DNA of 64,000 nucleotides, taken from contig NZ_JADOBQ010000001.1 of NCBI RefSeq assembly GCF_015644665.1, positions 1-64,000 on the forward strand, given 5' to 3'. Positions 39,480-46,950 of this stretch are shown here, one piece after another. The notes beneath the pieces were generated by a model. The model saw only the letters and a program-made list of their open reading frames with translations, ran no database searches and had not been told where the DNA came from. A program made the position numbers and the translations under genes. This DNA comes from Roseobacter sp. MH60115. Lineage in GTDB: Bacteria; Pseudomonadota; Alphaproteobacteria; Rhodobacterales; Rhodobacteraceae. The first letter of the stretch is position 1, and the number at the start of each line of letters is the position of its first letter.

Positions 39480-42185
39480 ATGTCCGTATCAGTTAATCAG
39501 AACCTTAGGATCGGGACACACTTGTCCGAAACACTTGAAGGCACCGCCGACGTGGATTTCGTTGTTGGGCTTTCCGGGGATGACATCATCCAGACCACGC
39601 AGGGGGACGACATCGTCTTTGGGGACTTCATCGAAACCAACATGCTTGAGGGCACGGACGGGGCCACCAGTTTTGCCCAATACGCCGATACCGGCGCCTG
39701 GGCCGTGTCCACCAGTGATAGTGGCCACACCAGCATGACGCAGGCGGTGGAAACCCGGGCAGGTGAGGTCTATGCGATCAGCTTCGATCTGGCGGCGAAC
39801 TATGGTGCGGGCTCTGTCAGCGGCGCTGTGGAAGTGTTGTGGAACGGGGCCGTCATTGACCAGTTCGATACCAACAGCGCCAGCTTTTCCGCCCATGACA
39901 TCACCTTCAAGGGGATTGATGGCGTCGGCGAGCTGACATTCCGATCCATCGACAGCACGCTTGATACCGGCCCGACCATCCACACGGATGCACCTGTCTT
40001 TTACTATGAAAAACAGATGGAGATCGGGGGCAAAGCCGTCGATGTCAAAGGCTTTGCCGAGGGGCAGGCGAGCATTTATCAGGTCATCAATGGCACGCTT
40101 CAGGTGTTTGATCCGCAGACCGGCAGCTACACGCTGGCTGGGCAAAAGGCGACGGTGACCGTCAACGCCATCGGCTTCAATGTTCAGGATGACATGATCT
40201 ATGGGCTTGCGGTGTCGAATGGCACGGACAGTCTGGGCAATGATGTTGCCAGTTCCGATCTGGTCATGCTGGACGCCTCGGGGGCAAGTTTCCGGATCGG
40301 CAGCACGCCCTATCGGTCATGGACCGGGGATTTCGATGCCGATGGCAATCTCTGGGCGTTCCAGTCCAGCATGGACCGGCTGACCATGATCGACGTGGAT
40401 AACGTCGGGGCCGATGGTCAGGTGGTCAGCAAGACCTTCCCCTTTCCAAAATCAATGATCCAGGATCAGCTCTGGGATGTGGCCTTTGATGCCGCCAGCG
40501 CATCTTTCTACGGTGTGACGCGACCCTCGTCCGAAGGCGCGCCCGCCAAGCTGTATCAGATCGACATTTCCACCGTTGCGGATGGCGGGGTGCCGATCAT
40601 CACGACCAGCGATATCACAGGGACGCTGATTGACGGCGTGTTGCAGGAAGGTGTCCCGCTGATGACCTTTGGCGCGGCCATTCATGATGCGGATGGCAAC
40701 CTCTACGTGGGCGGTAACGGGGGCGATCATGATATGAACGACGCCACCGCGACGGCGGGCGGTATCTACCGCGTGGTGCGTCAAGCAGACGGCAAAAGCG
40801 TTCAGCTGGAGTTGATGGCGGGCAGTCCGAAATCCTATTCCAATGACGGCACAGCCGATCCGCGCGCCATGAGTCCCTTTGCGGACGTGGATACATCCGC
40901 ATCGGTTCTGATCCGCGGGCTGAGCGTCGCGGCGACCACCGGCGGGGACACGACATATGACGATGTGATTGCCAATGGCGCTGGCGCGGACATCGCGGAT
41001 GGCGGGATCGGGGCGGACCTGATCGAAGGCCAGGGCGGCAACGACACGCTCACCGGCGGGCAGGGCGATGACCAGCTTTTTGGCGGCAATGCTACCCGGG
41101 TCGGGCCGCAAATGACCTATACCTACGATGATCTCGGCAACCGCTATGACGGCTATGGCAATCTGCTGCCCGAGGAGAACGATAGTCTCTTTGGTGGCGC
41201 CGGTTCGGATATGATCCACGGCGGGTCTGGCAATGACACGCTGGATGGGGGCGTCGACAACGATGACCTCAACGGCGGATCGGGGTTCGACTGGCTGCAG
41301 GGAGGCGATGGCGATGACCAACTTGCTGGCGGTGCTCAGAACGACGTTTTGCAAGGGGGTGCGGGCAATGACCAGTTGATCGGGGGTTCCGGCGCAGATG
41401 ATCTGCAGGGAGACGCCGGGGCGGATGTCCTGCGCGGTGGTGAAGGGGCCGACCGGATGGATGGCGGTTCCGGGGATGATCTGCTCAACGGCGGTGTCGG
41501 CGATGACAGTCTCGAAGGCGGGCAGGGCAATGACACGCTCGAAGGCAGCACCGGCGACGACATCCTGACCGACAGCCAGGGAGATAACGTCATGGACGGT
41601 GGCTCAGGCAACGACATGCTGACGGGGGGAACCGGTATCGACCTTCTCACCGGCGGTTCCGGCGATGACGTGTTGTCAGGCGCGGGGGCGCGGGATGTTC
41701 TGAAAGGCGGCACCGGCAACGACACGTTGAACGGGGGGGACGACAAGGACAAGCTCTATGGTGGGTCCGGCAATGACGTGATCAACGGCGGGTCTGGCAG
41801 CGACTACATCAATGCCTCGAAAGGGGATGACACCATTGACGCGGGGCAGGGACGGGACAAGATCCTGCTGGGTGCCGGGAATGATGTGGTGCTGGGCGGT
41901 GCCGATGCCGATTGGTTCGTTTTCAGAAGCGAGGATACGGACGGCGGCACAGATACGATCCTCGACTTCACCTGCGACGGTACTGAAAACGACCGGTTGG
42001 ATTTCCGGATGCTGGATCTGTTGACCTCGGACCAGACCAAATCGGACTGGATCGACCAGCACGTGGTGCAGAACGCTGATTTCAGCGTGACGATCGAATT
42101 GGCGAACCTGACGGTTGATTTGTGGGATCACAACGACCTGATGGAGATGTTCCTGGTTCAGGTCTGCGACAGCCTGGAACTCTGA
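39480..42185 (+). CDS. Secreted propeller/RTX protein of the polysaccharide locus
   Basis: 901 residues, with AAGGAGGG before the ATG. A short RTX-like start (LSGDDIIQTTQGDDIVFGDF) is followed by a beta-sandwich (about 55-165). A region with beta-propeller-like repeats (about 190-480; TVNAIGFNVQDDMIYGLAVS resembles DUF6923) comes next, and then many GGxGxDxLx nonapeptides (about 495-810). The C-terminal 90 residues look like a type I secretion tail. No epimerase or lyase motif is seen. Placed 45 bp after algD, it is probably a calcium-dependent exported protein that binds or organises the polymer. Alginate epimerases (AlgE type) also carry RTX modules, but their beta-helix catalytic motif is not visible here. 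Confidence 0.75.
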   Translation: MSVSVNQNLRIGTHLSETLEGTADVDFVVGLSGDDIIQTTQGDDIVFGDFIETNMLEGTDGATSFAQYADTGAWAVSTSDSGHTSMTQAVETRAGEVYAISFDLAANYGAGSVSGAVEVLWNGAVIDQFDTNSASFSAHDITFKGIDGVGELTFRSIDSTLDTGPTIHTDAPVFYYEKQMEIGGKAVDVKGFAEGQASIYQVINGTLQVFDPQTGSYTLAGQKATVTVNAIGFNVQDDMIYGLAVSNGTDSLGNDVASSDLVMLDASGASFRIGSTPYRSWTGDFDADGNLWAFQSSMDRLTMIDVDNVGADGQVVSKTFPFPKSMIQDQLWDVAFDAASASFYGVTRPSSEGAPAKLYQIDISTVADGGVPIITTSDITGTLIDGVLQEGVPLMTFGAAIHDADGNLYVGGNGGDHDMNDATATAGGIYRVVRQADGKSVQLELMAGSPKSYSNDGTADPRAMSPFADVDTSASVLIRGLSVAATTGGDTTYDDVIANGAGADIADGGIGADLIEGQGGNDTLTGGQGDDQLFGGNATRVGPQMTYTYDDLGNRYDGYGNLLPEENDSLFGGAGSDMIHGGSGNDTLDGGVDNDDLNGGSGFDWLQGGDGDDQLAGGAQNDVLQGGAGNDQLIGGSGADDLQGDAGADVLRGGEGADRMDGGSGDDLLNGGVGDDSLEGGQGNDTLEGSTGDDILTDSQGDNVMDGGSGNDMLTGGTGIDLLTGGSGDDVLSGAGARDVLKGGTGNDTLNGGDDKDKLYGGSGNDVINGGSGSDYINASKGDDTIDAGQGRDKILLGAGNDVVLGGADADWFVFRSEDTDGGTDTILDFTCDGTENDRLDFRMLDLLTSDQTKSDWIDQHVVQNADFSVTIELANLTVDLWDHNDLMEMFLVQVCDSLEL

Positions 42186-42193
42186 AACTCAAC

Positions 42194-42223
42194 AGGAGGC
42201 AGGTCAGAACAGGCCCGCCTCCT
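42194..42223. terminator. Hairpin between convergent genes
   Basis: AGGAGGC (42194-42200) pairs with GCCTCCT (42217-42223); the right arm lies within the end of the response-regulator gene. A short T stretch follows on the plus side. Possible terminator of the algD transcript. Confidence 0.4.
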
Positions 42224-42851
42224 TTGCGATCATTGCCGCATGCGTGCGGTTTTTTGCATCCAACTTACGGCACAGCGTTTTCACATGCAGTTTGATCGTG
42301 ACTTCCTGCAGGTCGATTTCCCGCGCGATTTCCTTGTTGGCCAACCCGCGGGTCAGACAGGACAGAACTTGTAGTTCGCGCGGTGTCAGCAATTCCTTGA
42401 GCGGGTGTTCTACCTCTTCCTCTTCCTGGGTCATGAAATCGATGGGCGCGTATTTCTCGCCCATCGCCATGAAGCGGATGGCGTTCACCAGTGATTTGGC
42501 CGCGACCGTTTTCGGCAGAAATCCGGCGGCCCCCATTTCCAGCGCCTCTTCGGCCACGGCCTTGCTTGCAGAGCCCGAGATCAGCGCCACAGGGCGCGGG
42601 CGCACGGCATCCATGATCTTTTGCAAGCCGCTGAGACCGTTCATGCCGGGCATCTCATAGTCCAGCAGGACCAGATCAAACGGATCATGCGCCATCAGTG
42701 CCTTTTCGACCTCCGGCAGATCGTTTGACTGCACAACGACAAACCCGTCCTCCTTTTCCAGAAAGGCGGCAATCGTTTCGCGGACAAGTTCGTGATCGTC
42801 TGCCAGAAGTATTCGCACTGGGGCCTCGCGCCGATTATTTGCACCCTGCAT
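42204..42851 (-). CDS. LuxR/NarL-family response regulator
   Basis: 215 residues. The receiver domain has the acidic pair (LLADDHELV), phospho-acceptor Asp64 (LLDYEMPGMNG) and Lys in FLPKT. A LuxR-type helix-turn-helix follows (LTPRELQVLSCLTRGLANKE then HVKTLCRKL). An internal GTG at the twelfth codon is an alternative start. NarL-type regulators bind short inverted repeats as dimers, and three near-identical repeats lie in the adjoining polysaccharide locus, which also contains the Hpt-bearing kinase. I infer that this is its output regulator. It is convergent with the RTX gene and transcribed toward it. Confidence 0.88.
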   Translation of the reverse strand: MQGANNRREAPVRILLADDHELVRETIAAFLEKEDGFVVVQSNDLPEVEKALMAHDPFDLVLLDYEMPGMNGLSGLQKIMDAVRPRPVALISGSASKAVAEEALEMGAAGFLPKTVAAKSLVNAIRFMAMGEKYAPIDFMTQEEEEVEHPLKELLTPRELQVLSCLTRGLANKEIAREIDLQEVTIKLHVKTLCRKLDAKNRTHAAMIAKEAGLF

Positions 42852-42857
42852 GTCACA

Positions 42858-42872
42858 ACACGCATTACGTGT
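42858..42872. promoter_or_regulatory. Inverted repeat before the response regulator
   Basis: ACACG-CATTA-CGTGT, perfect 5-bp arms, 7 bp ahead of the ATG. It is unlike the three repeats of the polysaccharide locus. Close to the ribosome site, so it may be chance or translational. Confidence 0.25.
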
Positions 42873-42946
42873 ACTGTCTTTTGTTTTGGCGAAGAGGCCA
42901 AGGGGAAAATGCGGTGGCAGCAGTCAACCGTGGATGCGCGTCGATC

Positions 42947-43666
42947 TCAAACAGATTCTGATGCCAGCGTTAACTCTTTGTATCCGTCGCGGCCTTTCTC
43001 ATGCTGTGCAAACGTTTCGCGACAGGGCAAGACGTTCGGCAGACGCAGGCAAAGATACTGTGCGTAGGTGCCATAGAGGTCTTCGTGCTGCACGCTACAT
43101 CCTGACAGCTGCGCGGTGAAGTGGCGCAGCGCATCGCGGGGTTTGACGTGGAATTTCGCCAACCACTGGCGCAGGGCCCGATCAAACCAGTTGGGCAGGT
43201 CGCTCTGGTCGCCGAAATCGACGATGTGCAGCCGCCCACCCGGTGCGAGGTGACGTAGACTTTCGTCAATGGCGGCCCGCCAGTCAGGGATCATCGACAG
43301 GCTATAGGACATGACGATGTGGTCGAACTGCCGCGCGCCAAACATCTGCTGCGGGTCGTAGTCGCAGGCGTCGCCGGGCGCGAGCGTCGCACGGTGTCCC
43401 AGTTTGGCCCGTGCCGAGATCAACATCTGTTGTGAGATATCGAACCCGTAAAGCTGCCGCCCGGGATAGCGTTTGTCGATCCGGTCCAGATTGCGGCCTG
43501 TGCCGCAGGCGACCTCCAGAATACGGGCGTCGGCGGTGGGTTCGATCTGCTCCACAAGATGATCCCGGCCCAGCAGATAATACTTGCGCGTCGCGTCGTA
43601 AAAGAGCCGTTGACGGCGATAGACATTGTCCATCAGCGCCGCATGACTTGACCGGGCATCCGTCAT
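42947..43666 (-). CDS. btaB: Betaine-lipid N-methyltransferase
   Basis: 239 residues, SAM-dependent methyltransferase fold: motif I ILEVACGTGRNLD, then GFDISQQML and LRHLAPGGRLHIVDFGD. BtaB methylates diacylglyceryl-homoserine three times to give DGTS. The ATG at 43666 is 4 bp after the btaA stop and has GGGGG upstream; earlier in-frame starts lie inside btaA. The pairing with BtaA makes the assignment firm. Confidence 0.9.
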   Translation of the reverse strand: MTDARSSHAALMDNVYRRQRLFYDATRKYYLLGRDHLVEQIEPTADARILEVACGTGRNLDRIDKRYPGRQLYGFDISQQMLISARAKLGHRATLAPGDACDYDPQQMFGARQFDHIVMSYSLSMIPDWRAAIDESLRHLAPGGRLHIVDFGDQSDLPNWFDRALRQWLAKFHVKPRDALRHFTAQLSGCSVQHEDLYGTYAQYLCLRLPNVLPCRETFAQHEKGRDGYKELTLASESV

Positions 43667-43670
43667 CGTC

Positions 43671-44897
43671 TCACCCCCGCAGTTTATAGACATGGAACCC
43701 GCCGTAGATCGCCGAACGGTCGTTTTCAAAGCCGATGCGCGACGCGTCCGTTTGGTATTCCCACATGCTCAGCAGGCTGTCCGCCACACGCCCTGGCAGG
43801 ATGTTGTCTGCGCCACCCGTGCGGAAAATCACGCGCGCGCCCGGGGCCGCTGTGCGGGTGATCTGGTCCCACAGGGTGTTTAGCTGGGTGTCCGTCATCC
43901 AATCCTGGGCGTCGAGCAGAACATAGGCATCTTTCGACGCTGTCGGCTGGTTGGCCAGAACGTCGGTCAGTGATTTATTCAACACCTGAACGCGGGCGGC
44001 ATTGTCCCTGACAATGTCAAAGTTCTCCGGTTGCAGATAGGGTGGCACGGGGCCAGTGCCCGAAGGATCGTAGCCACGATGCGCAGCCTGCCAGGCAAAG
44101 TAGTTCCGTGAAATCGGGAAGTCGCAAAAGAGCTTGCGCGTGCGGTCGAGCAGGACCGGGATCACGTCGCCCCCTGCATCAGAGGCCAGTTTGTCATATT
44201 GCGCGGGCGGTATGCCCAGTCCAAAGAGCGATGCGCGACGGCGGGCGAGAAACCGAACGAAACCGGAGGCGTAGAGCGGCGCGATCTTTTCGTCGAAGAA
44301 CCGGCGTTGTTCGTCCAGAGTCGTCGCGGCGAGCAGAGGTCGAAAATCCACACCAGCGACGCGCGCCACCAGATGAACCGCACCCAGAAAACGGCCGAGC
44401 AGCCCAAAGCGGTAGAGCCCCTTCGCCAACATCCGTTTTCGCGGGCCGCGCAGCGTCCAGCCGTTCCAGTAGGCGCGGGTCTCTGCGTCCAGCGCCGGTG
44501 CCACATAGGTGTCAAAGAGCTTGATGTTGTGGGCGCGATCCGCGTGGCCGAACATGTCATAGAAGGCCGCGTGATCCGGCAACTGCCGGGCTGCAGTGAG
44601 TTTGACCTTGTTGAGCATGACATGCGCAGGCGAAAGATCGACCGCCGTAATCGACGCCGGTTGAGCCGTCAGATAGGACATCACGTTGCAGCCACCTGAG
44701 GCGATGCAGATCACGTTGTCCTCCGGTGTCAGGTGCAGCGCCTGCATGTCGACGACGGGGTCTTCCCATATCTGGGCATAGACCAAGCCGTGAAAGAGAC
44801 GCGAAAACAGCCGCTCCAGCAGGCCGTCGCGCGACAGGCGCGCATTCTGGTGGACGGCGGCGCCAAGCTGGTCCGTCACGGTTTGCGTTACAGTCAT
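43671..44897 (-). CDS. btaA: S-adenosylmethionine:diacylglycerol 3-amino-3-carboxypropyltransferase
   Basis: 408 residues, DUF3419 family. Characteristic strings are LFHGLVYAQIWEDPVVDMQA, CIASGGCNVMSYLT (the SAM-binding loop) and AVDLSPAHVMLNKVKLTA. BtaA transfers the aminocarboxypropyl group of SAM to diacylglycerol, the first step of betaine lipid synthesis. It follows plcP by 13 bp, and plcP would supply the diacylglycerol. Phosphorus-free betaine lipids replace phospholipids when phosphate is scarce. Confidence 0.93.
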   Translation of the reverse strand: MTVTQTVTDQLGAAVHQNARLSRDGLLERLFSRLFHGLVYAQIWEDPVVDMQALHLTPEDNVICIASGGCNVMSYLTAQPASITAVDLSPAHVMLNKVKLTAARQLPDHAAFYDMFGHADRAHNIKLFDTYVAPALDAETRAYWNGWTLRGPRKRMLAKGLYRFGLLGRFLGAVHLVARVAGVDFRPLLAATTLDEQRRFFDEKIAPLYASGFVRFLARRRASLFGLGIPPAQYDKLASDAGGDVIPVLLDRTRKLFCDFPISRNYFAWQAAHRGYDPSGTGPVPPYLQPENFDIVRDNAARVQVLNKSLTDVLANQPTASKDAYVLLDAQDWMTDTQLNTLWDQITRTAAPGARVIFRTGGADNILPGRVADSLLSMWEYQTDASRIGFENDRSAIYGGFHVYKLRG

Positions 44898-44910
44898 GGC
44901 AGCTCCTGAA

Positions 44911-45726
44911 TCATGTTTGCGTCTCTACGAGGTCTTTCTTACGGGCCTTGATCCTGGCCAACCGCCTGCGTCGGCGGACCGAGGAGGTCGCGGCAGCCCG
45001 GGCTTCCCAATCAAAGAGTTCCAGCGTGCCGTCGGCGCGTTCCACCACGGCGGTACAGCTTTCGACCCAGTCGCCGGTATTCACATATGTGATCTCGCCG
45101 ATTTTGCGGATGTTGGCGTGATGGATGTGGCCACAGATCACACCGTCATACCCGCCTCTGCGCGCCTCTTCGGCCAGCACGGATTCGTATTCACTGATGA
45201 AACTGACCGCGTGCTTGACCTGCCGCTTGGCCCATTTCGACAGCGACCAGTAGCCCCCGCTCCAAAGGGATCTGAGGCGGTTGATCTTGGGGTTCAGCCA
45301 GAGCAGCGCCGCATAGACCCGGTCACCCCAATGCGCGAGCCACTTGGCGTTCATCACGACCGTGTCGAACTGATCGCCATGGGTGACAAAATAGCGTTTA
45401 CCGTTTTGCGCGGTGAAATCCGCTGTCTCAACCACCTCGATCCCGCCGAAATGGGTGCCCAGATAGTTGCGCATGACCTCATCGTGATTGCCGGGAATGA
45501 ACACAACCCGCGTCCCGTTGTGGGTCTTTTTCAGGAGCAATTGCACAACGTCATTGTGTTTCTGCGGCCAGTGCCAGCCCCGCCGCAGGGCCCAGCCGTC
45601 AAAGATATCGCCCACCAGGTAGATTTCTTCTGCGTCGTGCTTATTCAAGAAATCCAGCAGAAGATCGGCGCGGCAGCCCCGCGTGCCCAGATGGATGTCG
45701 GACAGAAATATCGTTCGGTGGAGCAT
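44911..45726 (-). CDS. plcP: PlcP-type phospholipase C (metallophosphoesterase)
   Basis: 271 residues. Calcineurin-like metal motifs are intact: FLSDIHLGTRG, YLVGDIFDGW, FIPGNHDEV and ICGHIHHA. These proteins are often labelled UDP-2,3-diacylglucosamine hydrolase, but GCRADLLLDFLNKH after the first motif and the btaAB partners fit PlcP. PlcP splits phosphatidylcholine, phosphatidylethanolamine and the like to diacylglycerol under phosphate limitation. The ATG at 45726 has AAGGGA 8 bp upstream; a start 12 codons earlier is possible. A basic tail (RRRRRLARIKARKK) could contact membranes. Confidence 0.87.
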   Translation of the reverse strand: MLHRTIFLSDIHLGTRGCRADLLLDFLNKHDAEEIYLVGDIFDGWALRRGWHWPQKHNDVVQLLLKKTHNGTRVVFIPGNHDEVMRNYLGTHFGGIEVVETADFTAQNGKRYFVTHGDQFDTVVMNAKWLAHWGDRVYAALLWLNPKINRLRSLWSGGYWSLSKWAKRQVKHAVSFISEYESVLAEEARRGGYDGVICGHIHHANIRKIGEITYVNTGDWVESCTAVVERADGTLELFDWEARAAATSSVRRRRRLARIKARKKDLVETQT

Positions 45727-45773
45727 GGGCAGGATCCCTTGCGCGGCATTTGGCGGTTTCATAGGAGGCAGGT

Positions 45774-45791
45774 GTGACAGCCAGATGAAGG
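45774..45791 (-). promoter_or_regulatory. Pho box of the plcP-btaAB operon
   Basis: Read on the minus strand: CCTTCAT-CTGG-CTGTCAC. Two heptamers at 11-bp spacing match the PhoB consensus CTGTCAT at five of seven positions and CTGTCAC at seven of seven. It lies 48 bp before the plcP start codon, where a Pho-activated promoter would be. Confidence 0.75.
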
Positions 45792-45896
45792 CTGCTAGAT
45801 TGGCTTTGCGCAGCTGATCTTCGTAATGCGCCAATGCCCGCCGAACGGGTGGGAGGCGTTACAATTCTGTTTCAAAAGCCCGCTACAGCCTGCGGC

Positions 45897-46766
45897 ATGA
45901 GAGACCGGCTTGACCCGCTGATTGCAGAGCGCGCGCCGTGGCTGTTTGCGCCTCACCCGTTGACGCGGGCGGTGCGCTCTGTCGCGGAATACATCCTGCG
46001 TTATCGGGAAACGGTCGAACTGGCGCATCGTTTTCGCGACATGCCGATGCCGGAGATCATGGCGGCCCTGACCGACCGCATCGCGCAGAACGTGCGTATC
46101 ACCGGCCTCCGCCATATTCCGCAATCAGGGCCTGCGTTGGTCGTGGCCAATCACCCTACGGGGATCGCCGACGGGATCATCCTCTATCACGCCTTTGCAC
46201 GCTCCCGGCCGGATCTCTTCATCTTTGCGAACTCCGATATCCTGCGCGTTTTGCCCCAGATGCGGAACCTGATCCTGCCGGTCGAATGGCGGCTTGACCG
46301 GCGGAACTACGAGAAGACGAAAAAGACCATGCAGCTGACCGGCACCGCCTTGTCGGACGGTCGTCTGGGCATCATCTTTCCTTTGGGCCGATTGGCAAAA
46401 CGACGGCAGTTGCACCTCTACGAACGCGCTTGGATGCAATCCGCCGTCATGATTGCGCAGAAGTTCGACGTGCCGATCATCCCGGTGAACATCCAGGCGC
46501 GCAATTCGGCGCTGTTCTATCTTCTGGACCTGCTGCACCCCACCCTGCGGGACATCACGCTGTTCCATGAAACGCTGAACAAGGATCGCCAGCCGTTCCG
46601 CGTTCACATCAGTGCGCCGGTTTCGGCCAGGGACTTGCCCGCAAAACGGTCTGACGCCATCGAGCTCTTGCGCCGCCGGACCGTATCACTTGGCCAGAAT
46701 GCCACGGGTGGCGTTTCATTGGTCAAATGCTCAGCAAGTTATCATGCGATCCTCGAAACAAGCTGA
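45897..46766 (+). CDS. 1-acylglycerol-3-phosphate O-acyltransferase family protein
   Basis: 289 residues. The PlsC-type motif HxxxxD is present as NHPTGIAD, and IIFPLGRLAKR stands where the FPEGxR motif usually lies (Glu replaced by Leu). The ATG at 45897 was preferred to one 21 codons upstream that overlaps the divergent promoter. Divergent from plcP and therefore likely to take part in membrane-lipid remodelling, for example ornithine or phosphatidic-acid synthesis. The substrate is not clear. Confidence 0.75.
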   Translation: MRDRLDPLIAERAPWLFAPHPLTRAVRSVAEYILRYRETVELAHRFRDMPMPEIMAALTDRIAQNVRITGLRHIPQSGPALVVANHPTGIADGIILYHAFARSRPDLFIFANSDILRVLPQMRNLILPVEWRLDRRNYEKTKKTMQLTGTALSDGRLGIIFPLGRLAKRRQLHLYERAWMQSAVMIAQKFDVPIIPVNIQARNSALFYLLDLLHPTLRDITLFHETLNKDRQPFRVHISAPVSARDLPAKRSDAIELLRRRTVSLGQNATGGVSLVKCSASYHAILETS

Positions 46767-46824
46767 AATCCGCGCATGTCCGGCAGGCGATACACTTTAT
46801 GGTTGTTTTGGCCTCAGAACAAAA

Positions 46825-46853
46825 CTGTAAAGTAATCGTTAACAAGTCGTTAC
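46825..46853 (+). promoter_or_regulatory. Pho-box-like direct repeats ahead of the giant nuclease gene
   Basis: CTGTAAA, TCGTTAA and TCGTTAC start at 46825, 46836 and 46847, exactly 11 bp apart with 4-base AT-containing spacers, the geometry of PhoB sites. Sequence match to CTGTCAT is only partial. It lies about 100 bp before the start codon. Confidence 0.45.
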
Positions 46854-46950
46854 ATCCACACTCTACCCACGGGTCCAGAAAGCGCAGAAACAGGCGGCGA
46901 AGTGTTGCTGTCTGGCGTCTGCGTTCCTCGCTTCAAAGATAGGTTTTGCC

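Noticed and set aside
39480-42185. RTX protein as an AlgE-type mannuronan epimerase
   Set aside because: The calcium-binding repeats fit, but no beta-helix catalytic stretch (such as YGFDPH) could be found; left as a polymer-associated protein.
44911-45726. LpxH (UDP-2,3-diacylglucosamine hydrolase)
   Set aside because: Same fold and common label, but the operon with btaAB, the Pho box and the string after the first motif fit PlcP.
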